A stretch of 64,000 nt of DNA from Agelaius tricolor (GCA_023055355.1 JALJCS010000015.1:10471501-10535500); one strand, 5' to 3'. Counted from the stretch's first letter, positions 39,229-52,609 are shown. Notes: generated from the letters alone by a model not told the origin. Program-made: numbers and translations.

Positions 39229-41499
39229 TTTAATTAAAAGCAGCATTTAGCATGCATGCAGCTAACTGTTCAGACATTATGACATGAAATGCCCTGTTTA
39301 TCAGTGAGAGATATATAAACAGCATTTTGTACACTGTATTATACAATGTTAATTAGACTTTATAAAATTTCATATGCTTATCAAATTATCAAACATAAGA
39401 CTTCAAAAACCAGAGAAACATTCTGCAACACATACAGCTGCATCTTAAGTATCTGCAATATTTCAGCTTTTTTACACAGTACACAAGTTCTAGATACAGA
39501 ACTTGAGCACACTCAGTGTAGAATCACTCACATGCTACAGGTATTTGCAGAGAGGGCCAGTACAGAAGGATTTAATTCACGTGTTTGCCTTTAAAATTTA
39601 GGGGCAGGTGCATTAACTATGTGAGCAACACCTCTGATGTAGGCTCTGGTTTTCACAAGGAATTCAGGTCAGAAGGAAGCAAGCTAATGCAATGAAAAGG
39701 CCTAATACCCTGATCCATACCCATTTTTGCCATTAGAAAGATTCTCCTTATATCTAACCAAAATCTTACCATATCCAGGTTTAACTTATTGCTGTTTTTC
39801 CCAGGGGAAATGGAGATCAGTGGCAATCTACGTGTTACAAAGCACAATGAATAGATCCACAGCTTTTTACCCAAGCTATGGTTGCCATCAGGAAAACTCC
39901 CTTCATTGGGCAAATTCTTCCACAACGCCATAGAGTTTCATCTGCCATTCTCAGATACTAGCTCTGTTCCAGAAATTTAGCTATCTGAACCAATAAATAA
40001 AACAAAAATGTTTGTAGTTTTCACTCTGTTTAACATTTGACATTCCTCCCTTTTTTATTTCTCTTAAAACTAAATCAGGGCCCATAGATAAAAGGAAAGA
40101 AGAGGGAGACAGAACTCCTTTGCAATACTTGAAGAGCAATAGCAGACAACTGCAAGTTCTGCAGAGCACAGCACTATCTATATATCTACATTGTGTTAAA
40201 GCAGAAAACAGAGGAACGAGGAGAAAACTGGATAAAAACAACATAATGCATGCAAGCCATATATAATGTATGAACTACTTCCCTGTAAAAATTCAGAAAG
40301 CACTGACAATTTTGAAGCCTTAGTCTATAACCTATGCTCCTGCAATCTAAACCAGAAGTATGTCTTCATACACTGTAGAAGTATACACTTCTGTCATATA
40401 GCCACATTTTAGCCCATTCCAATCACAAACTGTACACCTGCCTATGTTCCTGCCTTATAAGTGCAGCATGGAAATGTAGGATCTTACATATACAAAGGTA
40501 TAGCCTTAAATACCTTGCTGCAAATCCTTTGGCAGGGTCTACTCCTTCAAGATGGTTGGTCATACAAGACTGAAGAAAAAAGAAAACTGTTTCTGACAGA
40601 CGGAAAATGTGTTTGTATTTCAACCTTGACTCTGATCCACCAAAACAACATTGCTCAGCTCTTAACTTCTTTTCCTCTTTTCTTTGAAAAACTATTTTCC
40701 AGAGCTCTTCAGTGAAATAAGAAAATGAGTGGGGTTTTTTGTTTAAGATAAAAAAACTGCTCCTAGCTTTCAAGCATGCAAAGAAAACACTGTGAAATGT
40801 AAAGCTTAAAGGTTTAAATAAGAGGTCAAAAGAAATACAATAGCCTTATACATGGAATTATGTATTGTATTATCTTGGTCCACGTGAGGATATGGATACA
40901 TGCGCATATCTATGTGTGAATAAGCTCCTTGATTGGAAAGTTAATTTCACAACTCTTGCATCATGACTCATGAATTCCTCAATTTGATAATGATAGAACT
41001 TGTCAGCCAGCACAGCTGATCCAGCACAGAGACAGAGATAAGCTGTGAAAAGGTCTGGCACAGTTTAGCTCCCTGCAGGACTGTGGGACTAGGGAATGAG
41101 TCACATTTGGCAACAGTGTGATAGAAGAGAAGTTTCACTGCATGTTGCCTATAATCATCAAGCCTATAGGCAAATCATAGCTCAAAAGCACCAAAGCAGA
41201 GAATTTACTGAGGATTTAAATATTAAAGGTGGATGGTGTTGATGTCTTCTTGTTGTTGTTGGGGTTGGTTGTATTTATTTTACTTTTTAAGTAGGTTTAT
41301 CAGACAGTTCAAAGCTCAGAGCAGACAGCTTTGAAATGGGAAGAAACAAGGATCTAAAACACCTACTTTATGTTCGCCACATTCAGATATAGTAAATTAC
41401 CATCAACACCAAAACAATGACAAAAATTAAGAACTGTTTCTTCCTCTGTGAGGCACAGCATAATTTCTGTCCATCTATCAGATGTACCTTTATTCCATA

Positions 41500-41580
41500 T
41501 CTAGATATGCTATATCTATAGCATAAGATATAAGATATAGATATGCTATATCTATAGAATAATATATGCTATATCTATAC
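41500..41580. repeat. AT-rich palindromic direct repeats
   Basis: The 16-base unit atatgctatatctata occurs exactly three times, at 41505, 41541 and 41564. Copies are embedded in inverted repeats: tatgctata (41506-41514) pairs with tatagcata (41517-41525), and tatagatat (41536-41544) pairs with atatctata (41548-41556). The array can form small cruciforms and is likely to be unstable in length. Confidence 0.85.
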
Positions 41581-42661
41581 CATATCTTGTCCCTCTATCC
41601 CAGAATCCAAGGGGAAAAAACCTTGCATGTGGAATTCTACACATGCCTGCTAGAAGGAAATGTTGTCTAAGAACTTCCCTGTTCTATGGACTCATCTTTT
41701 TTTTTTTTTTCCTCAGAGTGTGGAATCAGGAGACTTTAGGCTGACATATTTTGCTGACAGTGCTGGTTTGAGCCAATGTGGGCTTCCAGGTCAGCTAAAC
41801 AAAGAGGGTAAAGAGGAATCCAAAGCAGCCACCAAAGCCAGAAGCAGTAACTGCTGCCCCTGTCAGCAGCAGGTTTAAAGAACATCTGTAGAAAGAAGTA
41901 AAAACTCTCCAATGGTTGTGCATTGTGGATATAGGAAGGGAAATAAAGAAATCTTTGAGCTCTTTCTCCTCAGTAAGGATCCTTAAGGATTTTTATCACA
42001 TTGACAAAATGCCCAAACTGTTTGCTTTAAAGTTGCAGTTCTTGGAGTCAAGTGAACCTCATCCACCATTCTTTAAGGACTCTGATGGAAAATGAAGGAT
42101 TTAAGCTTGTGTTTAACATGAAATTTCAACACGTGATGAAGTTCCACTTTAGAGGTATTACAGTGGTCTGATTTGCAATGTACATAGTTAAAGGCCTGCC
42201 TTAACAAGAAAATTAACAGCCAAGGGAGATATTTTATTGCTGCGATATCCTCTGGGCCTCTGCATGATTGATCTTAAAACCTGCAAGTTTTATGTGTTAA
42301 AATAAAAAAGCAGAATAGGTTGACTTTCAGGCTAAACTTCAAGCTCTATTTCTTTTAGGGGAACTGAAGACAGACCCACATAAATGTAACCCAGAACATT
42401 CTCTACTGTTATTTTTCCTCAGTGCATGTAGTATATAAAAAAAAAAGGTATGTTCAAAGGCAATACATAACCCAAAGTTTGACTTGATGCTCTGGTCATC
42501 TTAACTCTGTTATGCATATCCTTTAAATACCAAGGTTCTTTAAAACAAAATGCAGGCAGGAACATAAGATGAAAATGAGTAAACAATTTTAGTGATAAGT
42601 GCAGCCTTTACAACTCAAGAAACTCTACAGACAAAAAAAAAAAACCCAGTCCTAAAATAAT

Positions 42662-42709
42662 GACTATCAGCCAAGGGCCCCTTCCAACTCAGATCTCTCT
42701 GATTCTATA
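42662..42709 (+). mobile_element. CR1 LINE, short 3' end fragment (plus)
   Basis: The motif aagggccccttccaactcag (42673-42692) and the closing octamer attctata (42702-42709) match the conserved CR1 3' end in the plus orientation. About 48 bases survive. Its 3' end faces a second CR1 end 17 bases further on. Confidence 0.75.
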
Positions 42710-42726
42710 CAAGAACAAAGTCAGGG

Positions 42727-42800
42727 ATCACAGAATGGAGAGGGTCAGAAGGGAGCACTTGAGGTCCTCCAGTCCATCCTCTCCTTGAGCTCAACTTTCC
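42727..42800 (-). mobile_element. CR1 LINE, short 3' end fragment (minus)
   Basis: Read on the minus strand, the segment ends in ccattctgtgat. It is preceded by the inverse of a pattern known from avian CR1 ends: on the plus strand atcacagaatgg, a purine-rich stretch ending agaaggga, then gaggtcctccagtccatcct. It is 5'-truncated to about 60-75 bases. The 5' limit is uncertain. Confidence 0.7.
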
Positions 42801-44418
42801 AAGCTTTACTAGGAAACTGAAAAACCTCCTTCTTTTTATTCCGCAAAAAATATCCAAGTTTACTGCACAAAGCTTTCCAGACAACTTAGGAGGAAGTTGA
42901 ATAAGCACCAAGAGCAATTTTTAAAAGAATTTCCTGCATGTCCTTAGCACATTGCTTTCAGAAACAATATTAAGCAGTTCAGGTAAGAGCTTCAGTCCAG
43001 AAGGATCTTCATTTAAAGAAAAATTAAGGTTATGTTTAACCAATGTTCATAAGTGCACATGTATTTTTCTCTGTGCATATACATGGTTGCAGATGGTATC
43101 ACAGAAGCCCTGAGACATGGCCCTGATAGGAACTGAAAGGTCTTCATGTACCATTGCCTTTGCACACCAAGTTTCTGCAGATATTTAAGAATGAAAGCTT
43201 TAGGTCCTTCTCTATTTCTCCATTATAAGATTAGCAAAAGCTGTGCCACAGATTGCATATTCACTTGTGTGTTTCCCACTGTGAAATCTTAAACCACAAT
43301 GACACAGATTTGACAAGCTCTCAAAAGTTCCCTGAACAGAAATCTAAATGCTGAGTAGTAGCAGAATTTTTCATCTTACGTAAAATTTTCTTCATCCATT
43401 AGTGTTTAGTCCAGATATTGGTTTTTACTCTCTGTGGTTTGTACATATGCTAATGTTGCAGGGCTAATGTTTGAAGTTTTGTTTGACTTCAATTGTCTCC
43501 AGCTTAGAGAAGGATTGAAATTCATCTACAAGTGTCCAATACAGAATTTTAAGAGGGAAATAATTGTGCATCAGTGTAACAGCTCATGCCCATGCTACCG
43601 TCCCACAATTTCTGCAAGAAGGAAAGAGTCTGAATGACCTTACCAGTAGTGTAAGTGCATACAGTAAGTTTCTCTTGGAGCTTGGAATTTGGACTGGGTA
43701 AAGTCCACACATCAATAGTTTATGCTACAACCCAAACAGAGTTCTTTACTACTTCAATGTTTAAAGAGAACTATTTATAGCAGAGGAATTAGCTACAATA
43801 TGGTAACGTATTTCAACCATAAACTCACTAAGAGCCAGAGGGCAGGAGATAAAACTCACCTATTTTTATTGGGAAGGTAAGTCAGTCACAATAATTTTTC
43901 CTCCAATGAACAGAGTTCAGGAAACCTTCCTAATTCTGCAAACAGGTTTGCATTCCAATCATCTGCTTAATAAAAAAAGCTTCAGGTTTCCAGTTAAGCA
44001 CTGTGGACTATGGTGATTTTCAGCTGGTTTGGAATGGAATGGGCAAATGCTCAATTGGGAATTATTAAATTCCTTCTACATCTTGTGACTGCAAGCTGAA
44101 ACCTCTTCCTCTCCACCTAAATCTCCCACAGAGCAGCACTGCTAACCTGGCAGAGCACAGCTCAGGCCATTTGGCTTCAGTGGCACATACACATGTCTGG
44201 CTGTCACCTGAGGTTGGACAGGAATGTTCTCTCAGCGGGAGCATCTTCAGGCTCTCAGAAAGTTATTTTAAAAATACATTCAGCAGATTTGGGCGAAGTG
44301 CAGGATGAAAAGAACTGAAAGAATATGATTCAGTGACATATTCAATAGATTAGTGATTTTTCATCCATCTAGCTAACCAACAATCAAAATAATTAGTGTT
44401 GCTTTTCTCCACCCACTT

Positions 44419-44470
44419 AAAAAAACAAACAAACAAACAAACCCCAAAAGCAGAAAACGACCACCAACCC
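44419..44470. repeat. CAAA microsatellite and A/C-rich tract
   Basis: An A-run is followed by four to five caaa units, then imperfect A/C-rich sequence. A similar short caaa run occurs at about 47017-47032. Confidence 0.8.
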
Positions 44471-44589
44471 ACCAAAAAGCAAATGCCAGATTAAGAGAAT
44501 GTTTGTTCTATGACTAGTAGAGCATAGTTATTAAGCCATGATGTCTTTCTTTAAAACCAATTTTAAATCAAGGATCTTGTACTGCAGCC

Positions 44590-44830
44590 ACTTACACAAG
44601 GTTGCTCATAATTGCTCCATGCAATGCTTTGATTAATTAAATCACACTAGAGATTGTTTCTTAGTAACACACCTGGTACACTCTTTGTTGCTGGTGTTCA
44701 TTAAGACGCTGCGTTTCACGCTGCTTTGCGGCATGAAAGGATATTAATCAGCTAAATTGCCATTAAGAGTCATATCAATATTTGCTGCACACTGATTGTT
44801 TTTCTAAATCTTCAACAAAGGACATTTCAC
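44590..44830. promoter_or_regulatory. Possible conserved non-coding element
   Basis: High-complexity sequence with several TAAT/ATTA cores (gattaatt near 44632, tattaatcag near 44742, ccattaagag near 44760) and a cluster of four CpGs within about 35 bases (44705-44735: gacgctgcg, cacgc, gcggc). There is no open frame. CpG retention together with homeodomain-type cores in an AT-rich desert is the texture of a developmental enhancer. This is inference from texture only. Confidence 0.3.
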
Positions 44831-46032
44831 TGAAATCTCAGGTTGGTAACTAACCATATGACAGTAAAGTCAAATTAAAATGTTTTATTTTCTCTCTGGA
44901 AATAAAGCAAATCAAGCACATAAACTAAAAGGCAATGACAGGGTGCAGAGGTTGGTGTTTGTTGGTCAGCTACTTTAAGACAAGGAGTGGCATGTTGAAT
45001 AAACTAAAATTAATGTGCAGAAAATCTTTTTTAAAAAAAGGTAAATAGAAGCTCTCATTAATGTCTGTTCTGTTCCCTGAGCAGAAAAGGCTCCACTTTG
45101 TAATGCAACATTGGTAATTAGGTTCAGTTTCAGAGCCTGAGCTGAAAAAGTGCCCAGGGAATCAAATGTTACTTTTCATTATTAATGTGAATGAGAATAT
45201 GTTCCCAAATATTTCTCCTTCCTAGCAACAGTCTGTTTACATATGATCAGCAAACACCTTGATAAGTTGAAGGTGAGACAGTAAGAAGGCAAATGGCCAT
45301 ACAGTAATTACTTTAGCTTTCTCTATGATTTGTTCTTAGATTCTTGCTTTCATATGCTACATACCAGCAAAAATTTATTCTGCAGGGCATACACTTTTTC
45401 TGTGCTGTGCATTTTTCTCAAAAATCACAGCATGCATCATCTAAGCTTTGTCATAGTCTTTACTACCCATTATCAGGATCTAGATTGTGCTCCTCAGTAT
45501 GAGACATGCCTTCAGCAGGAAGGAGAAATTTGGAAATATGCTTTCTCCACTGAACTGGCACACATCTCTGAAAATTAAGAATATCCTCATAGAAACAGTT
45601 GTTCCAAACCATTTTATCATACCAATCACAACACCTAAAGGGGGAATTCCCACTGGCCAATCTGTCTTCAAAAATATGGATCACCCAACAGTTGAGTGTT
45701 TTTGTAATCCAGAAGTCTCTTTTACAGCCCATTAAAGGATATTGCATCACACTGGAATAATGTATGCACATATAATTGCACAGGATAAAAAACCCAATTC
45801 CATGATTTCTTTGTTTGTGTCTCTTGGGGACTTAGTTTACTATTTTTATCCTCTTCAGGTCTGTCTTGGGCATTATGTGCAGCAGTGACACCAAGATCAA
45901 TTTTATCCTTCCCCAAACAGCAGCAGCTCTGTCTTTCCACAAGAGGTTCATGGTTGGAGTTTGCCTTACCTAGGGAGTATTTTGTCTCCCCACCATGAGA
46001 TTTACACACAAAATCACACTTATGTGAGAGAC

Positions 46033-46068
46033 ACACTGCACTTGACCTTAGCCAAGAGGCTGAGAAGC
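46033..46068 (-). pseudogene. U2 snRNA 5'-end fragment (pseudogene or SINE head)
   Basis: Read on the minus strand, 46068 down to 46033 matches bases 4-39 of vertebrate U2 small nuclear RNA without gaps: 31 of 36 bases agree and all five differences are transitions. The match includes ttggctaag and tcaagtg. The branch-site pairing sequence gtagta (U2 33-38) is changed to gcagtg, so the copy could not work in splicing. Beyond base 39 similarity fades and the Sm site and 3' stem-loops are missing. This fits a 3'-truncated, reverse-transcribed U2 pseudogene; an snRNA-headed SINE is the alternative. No target-site duplication was found by eye. Confidence 0.75.
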
Positions 46069-49000
46069 AGCCTAAAGCCTTGCCTTCCTCAACAGTATCC
46101 AAAATAATCCAAAACTGGTCATGCCCTCCAGAAGTAAGCTTTTCTTTCAGAACCCCAGCTTCTCACAGATTTGTTCTGTTTAAGAGAAGACCTCTCTAGG
46201 AGATGTTCTACATTTTATTCCAGATAGATTATTACATTTTAATTGTACCTTTTTAGAGCTGTTTAACCTTAAAGTTCTAAGACTACAACTTTGTAATATC
46301 CCAGCACAAGTAATGGCAAGAAATATTAGAACTAAATATAATTCAAAAAAACAAAAGGGTGATAATTTTGTCCTGCCTTTGCAAGGCTGTCAAAGCAGCA
46401 GCCCTGATTACTGCCCTTCACAAAGCATTGCAGCACTCATCTATTTTATCTGCCTTTTCTTCAGCACGTGAGCCAAGAAGAGTAGTTTAGCTTGCAAAAG
46501 TGTGTTGTCATTATTTTGCTCTGTGATTTCTATTTAGTTGTAAATCACCACAGTCTTGGAAAAATGTATTCATTTGCTGATATTTTAACAAAATGCATAA
46601 GCAGACAAAGCATCTTTATGTTACAAAAAGAAAAAAATGTAGACACCATAGGAGTTTTCTATAAACCTTGAAGAAAATATGTATTTTTACAGCACTTTCT
46701 GCTTACTCCTTTCTTGCACACACCAGTTTGTTCTACCTAGTTGTCTGCAAAAGAAGCATAGCTAGTAAAGTGATGAGGCATGCTTGAATTAAGGCTTGTA
46801 ATTTCTCCTGCTGAAAAATGTGGTTGTGTCATTGACATTTATGAACCATAGTAAACACTGAAAATTTGCCCTGAAATGTAAATTAACTCTGAGAACTCCT
46901 GATACTTTTCCTGTGAAAATGTTTTTAAATATCTACAGATTCTCACCTAGGCAACATTTTTATTCCTGCTTGGAAAAGCCCACAAAGCAACTGATAAAAC
47001 AAACAAAAAACTAAAGCAAACAAACAAACAACCACACACATACTTTGCTTTTTACAGAAGGATATAAATCATTATGTAATCATGTGAGTTTCTTGGAATG
47101 TGAGTGCCCAATTACAGCTAAGTAAATCTCTTTCATCAGGTAGAAGATTCAGGTTTTATTCATTAATTCTGATCTTTATCATACCACATGCAGCAGCAGA
47201 TGTTATTTGTGTTTGAGCTGGAGGTGGTGATGCACAAGTCTTGTCTGCATACACCTGCTCCATAATGCACCTAAGATACAATAAAGCAACTCTCCAGAGT
47301 ATTCTTTCCTTGGAGGAAACACTGCCCATATGGCTACTGTAAATCCAAATAACCTCAGAGGAAGCCATACTGTAGAGCAGAGCAGCAGAAGAATGACGAC
47401 TCATTTCAAGCCCTCCACCATATTTTTCAGCTTTTCTCCTGGAGATTCCCAGTAATGGATTTTACTGGATCTCCTTCATGAGACCTAGGAGCAGCAGACA
47501 TGCAAGGAGGGGATGTTCCACAGAGAGTGACTCCAGAGTTTCTCCAGTAGAGATCCTGGCACCTCTACACCTGCTGACCCAGGGAACACGAGGCCAGACT
47601 AGAAGTGGCACAGGGGACAAGGACAGGGGGGCAGGAGGGGCTGCCTGGCCTTGAATCCCCAGCCCTGCTGCTCTGCTCTGTGTTTCCAGGAGGACCCAGT
47701 CACAATGAACAGTGGCCCCGTCTGTAAAAGTGGATAAATAATTAGCGCTATGACTCACATGCACTAATGATTAATCCTATCTTCAGCTAAAGACCTCCAA
47801 AATGTATTCAGGTATTCCATTCTCCAACCATTACTGCTTATTTAGTAGAAAAGGAAAAGGAGACAATGATGTCTACACATTAATTATCAGAATTTTCAGA
47901 AGTATCTAATTTGCAAAATTATATAAACATCAGAAGCACAGACATCCAGCTGCCAGTCATTGGAAGCTCACAGGAATAAAGGAGGCATCCTCAGATGCTC
48001 TTGGTGAGCTCACCTTATTTTATAGTAGCATTTACAAAGCTGAGCCTTTCTTAGCTCATGAGCTCCTTCATTATTTCCATAATGTTTTATGTCTAGTTTC
48101 ATTTGTTACTGACTTAACTAGTTAAAATATGCCACTAGTGATCTGTTGGATTATCTTAAGGCTCCAGACCAACTGTGTTTAAAAACAAAATTTGAACCAA
48201 ACCTGGGAAATACAAAACATCTTTAATCTTCGTTTATTTACAGCTCTGCACTGCTCAGAGTTGCTAATAGCTGTTATAAAGCTACAATGCCTCCCATTTA
48301 TTGATGGGAAGATTATTGCTTCTAGTCCTTTTTCTTATCTGCTGTATCATGAGTAAAATGAGTAAATCATAACCAGCCAAACCAAGGTTAAAAATCAGAA
48401 GACGCATTTTAATGAGATCCTGAAAAAAAAAATTAAAACAACCTTCCATCTATGGAAAAGAGTTGTTAATTCATCGAATTTTGTGAGTTCCATGAACTGA
48501 TAAGCTCTGCAGCTCAGGCAACTCTGAAATTAAATTAAGTTTCAGAAATGAATATTTCATCTTTAAGATACTGTTGCTTGGAGACCTGGGAAATAAAGGG
48601 TGATTTAACACAAAGACATGGGAGTTACTTACATGTGGCATCGTTTTCCACTCCAACAGGCTCTGGAACATACAATAAAATGCCCAGAACAAAACACTGT
48701 GCCACAAATGTAAGAGAATGTATGTTGCACATATTTCATCTGACATCTCCCCATTCCTTTTTAGTCTACTTTCAGATCAAGCAGTTCAATTTAACACCAT
48801 TTAAATAATACTGAAAAAAATGAAACATAAAGGCAAAATTACCAAAGTTCTTCAAATCAAAGTTAAGTCTTCAGTGAAGTCTCTCTCCAAAAAGAAAAAC
48901 CTAACCTGTCCTATTCTTACCCTCTTTTAATCCTCATCTTAGACTTCTCTCATTGCTTCCAGAGCCCTGTTAAATCACACTGGCATTTGTATGTGTTCAC

Positions 49001-52000
49001 TAAACACAGATTGCCACCTCTCAATCTCCATTTCCCTAAACTGCATTGCAATTGAAGAACCAAGGTGCAAGTTCATGGTTTATAAGCATATCAGGAACAA
49101 ACACACAAAAACCCTTCAGATTATCCAGATAAGTAAAACACTGAACATATTTTACTGTCATGATGCAATACCTCTGGAAAAAAACAAAAAGTGGAGTATC
49201 TTGCATTTGTTGCAAAGCTTTCCACTAGTGATCCCTACAAAGAAGTTGTAATTTTATTTGTAGTTTTATTTTATTTGTGCAGGATGAAATAGCTCCCCTT
49301 TAAGCAGAATCAGACAATGAGAGACAGATACTTTTTCTGGGAATAATTTGTATCCCCTGTATAACATTGAGGTAACCACTTTTCCAAAAAATAATGGGGG
49401 CTCAAAGAAGAGGCCAAAAGAATTCCTGTTCTCTGCTGTACATCTGAATGTTAGGATAGGAGGTGGATAAGCTCTCCATTCACCAATGAGTGTCACCTTA
49501 CAGGCTGGGCTTGATTATAGACTCAATCTTAGCTATATAACTACATCATTTAAAAAAGAAATTGAAGAAGTGGGGGCAGGAGAAACAGCAGGCATGTCTA
49601 AATTTAGAGTAGTGTGCTTCAGGAGTCTTATGGAGATGAAAGTGAACATCTGCATTAATGGAAATATGTTGTTTCTACATTGCACATCACACAAAACAAG
49701 GCAGCCTTTTGGAATAAATGACAAACAGCAATTTTTTCCTGGCAGAAGACAACTTAATTTTTGCAAAGTAAGATTTCAGCTCAACAGGATTCAGGGACCA
49801 ATAGTGATGTATGCATTTGTATGTACATTAGAAATTTCATATATTTTTTTTAATTGCTGCATTGAAGTTGCTTGAGAAAATATGGCCATTTCCTGCTTTG
49901 CTATTTTTCTCCCCACATTAGGCTCCAATTTCAGTTCTCCCAAAATGAGCTCTACCCCAATGTTTTTGTTGCTGGTTGAGCTGTTTTATTCAGTTTCTGT
50001 ACTCTATAGAGCAGGTACTATTCTTCCTTTCAGCCAGGGGAAGTTTGAAATTTCTTTTAGATAGTTACAATAATTAGTTAAATAATAATGACAATATTAG
50101 ATATCATCAATGTCACTTCACACAAGACCAAAAGCCAAATTAAATACAAATATGTGATTACAGCAAATTGTCATACCAGATTCCAATATCTTTGTCCAGG
50201 TGTTTCTGCTTCCATTTGACACTCAAGGATTTTAAAATCTGCTATTTAAATAAGGTTATGACCCACACAGCATGTTTGTAAGCCAAGCTGAATTAAGCAT
50301 CAATATACAATATTGAAATGATAAAATTAAAAAAAAAAATACTAGTTAAAGAAACAAATGAAACCAAAGAAACCTTAAAATCAGTCATAGTTTCATCTTA
50401 ATCTGTATATTCGTAGAATTATGGCTGTTTTATATAACACACACACCAACTCTGTGGGGCTGAATCAGCACACAGAAATCCAGTGTTTCTGTAGCTCATG
50501 AGAAATGTTGCAACTAACACACTGTGGACTCAGTCCATTCTGTAGGTCTTATCTCAAAACACCAAACTATTGTGATATGCCAACAAAAGCAACTGAAGGC
50601 ACAATTCTAGCATTAGACAGACTGTATTGAAGCCAGCTGTCTCAGAGAGCCCAGATGGGATCTGTCAATGCTTCATTCCAATTCTTTTCTTCTACTGAAA
50701 ACTGATAGGCAACCCCAGGCAAAAAGTGACCCCACATAACTCTGCCCAGCCTCAGCTCTAATAAAGCTGTTAAACCAAAGTAGTGGTTTATGCTTTTATC
50801 AGTTTCAAGTATCAGGGTAAACTGCAAATCAATACACATTTTTAATCATCATCTACAAGTTACAGCTAAAATAAATCCTGTGGCAATTCTATTTAGTCTT
50901 CACTCCCTTTCTTCTTTGACTGTAATGTTTTCTACTAATCTGAACAGAATTTCATTACAAATAGAAACCTAGGCAAGAAAGTCCATTATTTGGGCTTCTG
51001 ATATTCATCTCTCTGCCACAAACCACTGAAGCCACTAGAAACTACTGTAGTTAGTCAGTATTCAGCCTTACTGTGAATTGGGGATCACCAATACAGCTCT
51101 TTCCTCTTCTATGTCTTTATAATTGGAGATTTAACAGTGTCAGTATTTCATAGTAAATTTTTACAGCCACACTATTCTTACTCCTTGTAGATTGTGAATG
51201 ACATGCTGTTCACATTATTGCATCCATAGTGGATTTAGCTCATAGATGCTGGTTACACAATTATTTCTGACTTGGACAAGTAATCTAAAAAGCTATGCAC
51301 TTCTTTTTAGAATAAAAAGATCCATTTTCTAAATTCTTTTCTTGAATCCCATTGGATTACATATTCTAAATCAAACCAACCAGACCCAAAAGCACAGATC
51401 ACAGCCCTGCAGAAATCAATAGCAAAGCTCTCACCAGTGTCAGCCAGACAAGTTCAGGGGCATAGTATCTAGAAAAACCCTTGTACATAAAGCGTACACT
51501 TTAGAGACCAGTGAAAGGTTTGTTGGGATGCAGGCCTGCCCTGAATCTGGAGTCTTCATTGGGGTATAGAAAATTTGGTTTTCAAGTTGCTGACTCTCTT
51601 ATTTCTCTGGGAGTTGAAGCTGGGTTTGCCAGTGACCTAAAGCCAAAATAGAGGTATCCTACAGCAAGGTTCTGCTCTGCCTGTTTTGACAGGACCTTGA
51701 ACATCCCTTGGAAAGGGGATCCTGTTCCATCCCTTTCCAACATCCCTCTAAAGGTTCCAAAAGCTGCTGAAAAATCAGCACACATGATATAAAAGCACAT
51801 CCCTTTTAATGCTATTCTCTTGTTCCTCCAAGGTAACAGGTCTGTCTGTTCTCAGAAAATATTCACAATGAATGTTCAATGAATACTAATGCATGTTTTA
51901 CTAATGCCTCTCTGGCCTTGCAGATCACTTTTGAGAAAATGGCCCAATTATTTGCAGACAGACAAATGGGTACCCACCCTCCTCTGCCTCCCCCTGCAGG

Positions 52001-52609
52001 CTGCTCCATGGCCTTTGGTTCTCCAGCCACCTGGAATTACCTGTGCCACTCCTGGAACAGCCAAACCACAGCCCCTGTCCCACACACACCAGAGCAGCAG
52101 CTGAACTGAGCACTGGGCTGGAAATCCTGCCACATCCAGGAACATTGCAGGGCCATGGACATTTCTGCCGAACACAAGGTTTTAGTATGATGTGCTAATT
52201 TGTTAGGACTGCCTCATCATTTTACCTCTGCTTTTCCTCCCAAACCTTTTCAGTCTTAAATTAAAAGGCTCCTCCCTCTTTGGTGGCAGAGGATTGCCTG
52301 CCACTGGCACTTTCATGGAATGACTTTTTCACACCTCAGTAAATCTCAGAAACTAAAATTAATTCATAGAAACACCTGATGTGACATAATGCAGCATGAC
52401 TGATGAAACACTGTATGCTGCAGTACAACCCAATATCTACTCTCCTGAAACAAACCTCTCCACTCTGAGAGAGGGGGAAAACCAGCACACTTGTTTCTCC
52501 TTACTGGCCTCTTTTCAGCTTCTCAGCAAATTTGACTAATAACTACCAGGACCTCCAAATGGCAAACCATCATCTAAAATGTAGAATATGGTGCTGGTAT
52601 GGACTAGAA

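Larger units (their letters stand above)
35894..46000. other. AT-rich non-coding region without a recognised gene
   Basis: No coding exon or RNA gene is seen. Open frames are at most 116 codons and lack signatures. The block contains an AT-rich palindromic repeat at 41.5 kb, two CR1 3' ends at 42.7 kb, a CAAA-rich tract at 44.42 kb and stretches that look like conserved non-coding sequence (38.38-38.56 and 44.59-44.83 kb). The rest is ordinary unique DNA. Confidence 0.55.

Noticed and set aside
45722..46102. 126-codon minus-strand open frame
   Set aside because: It runs through the U2-derived fragment, which cannot be coding, and has no protein signature.
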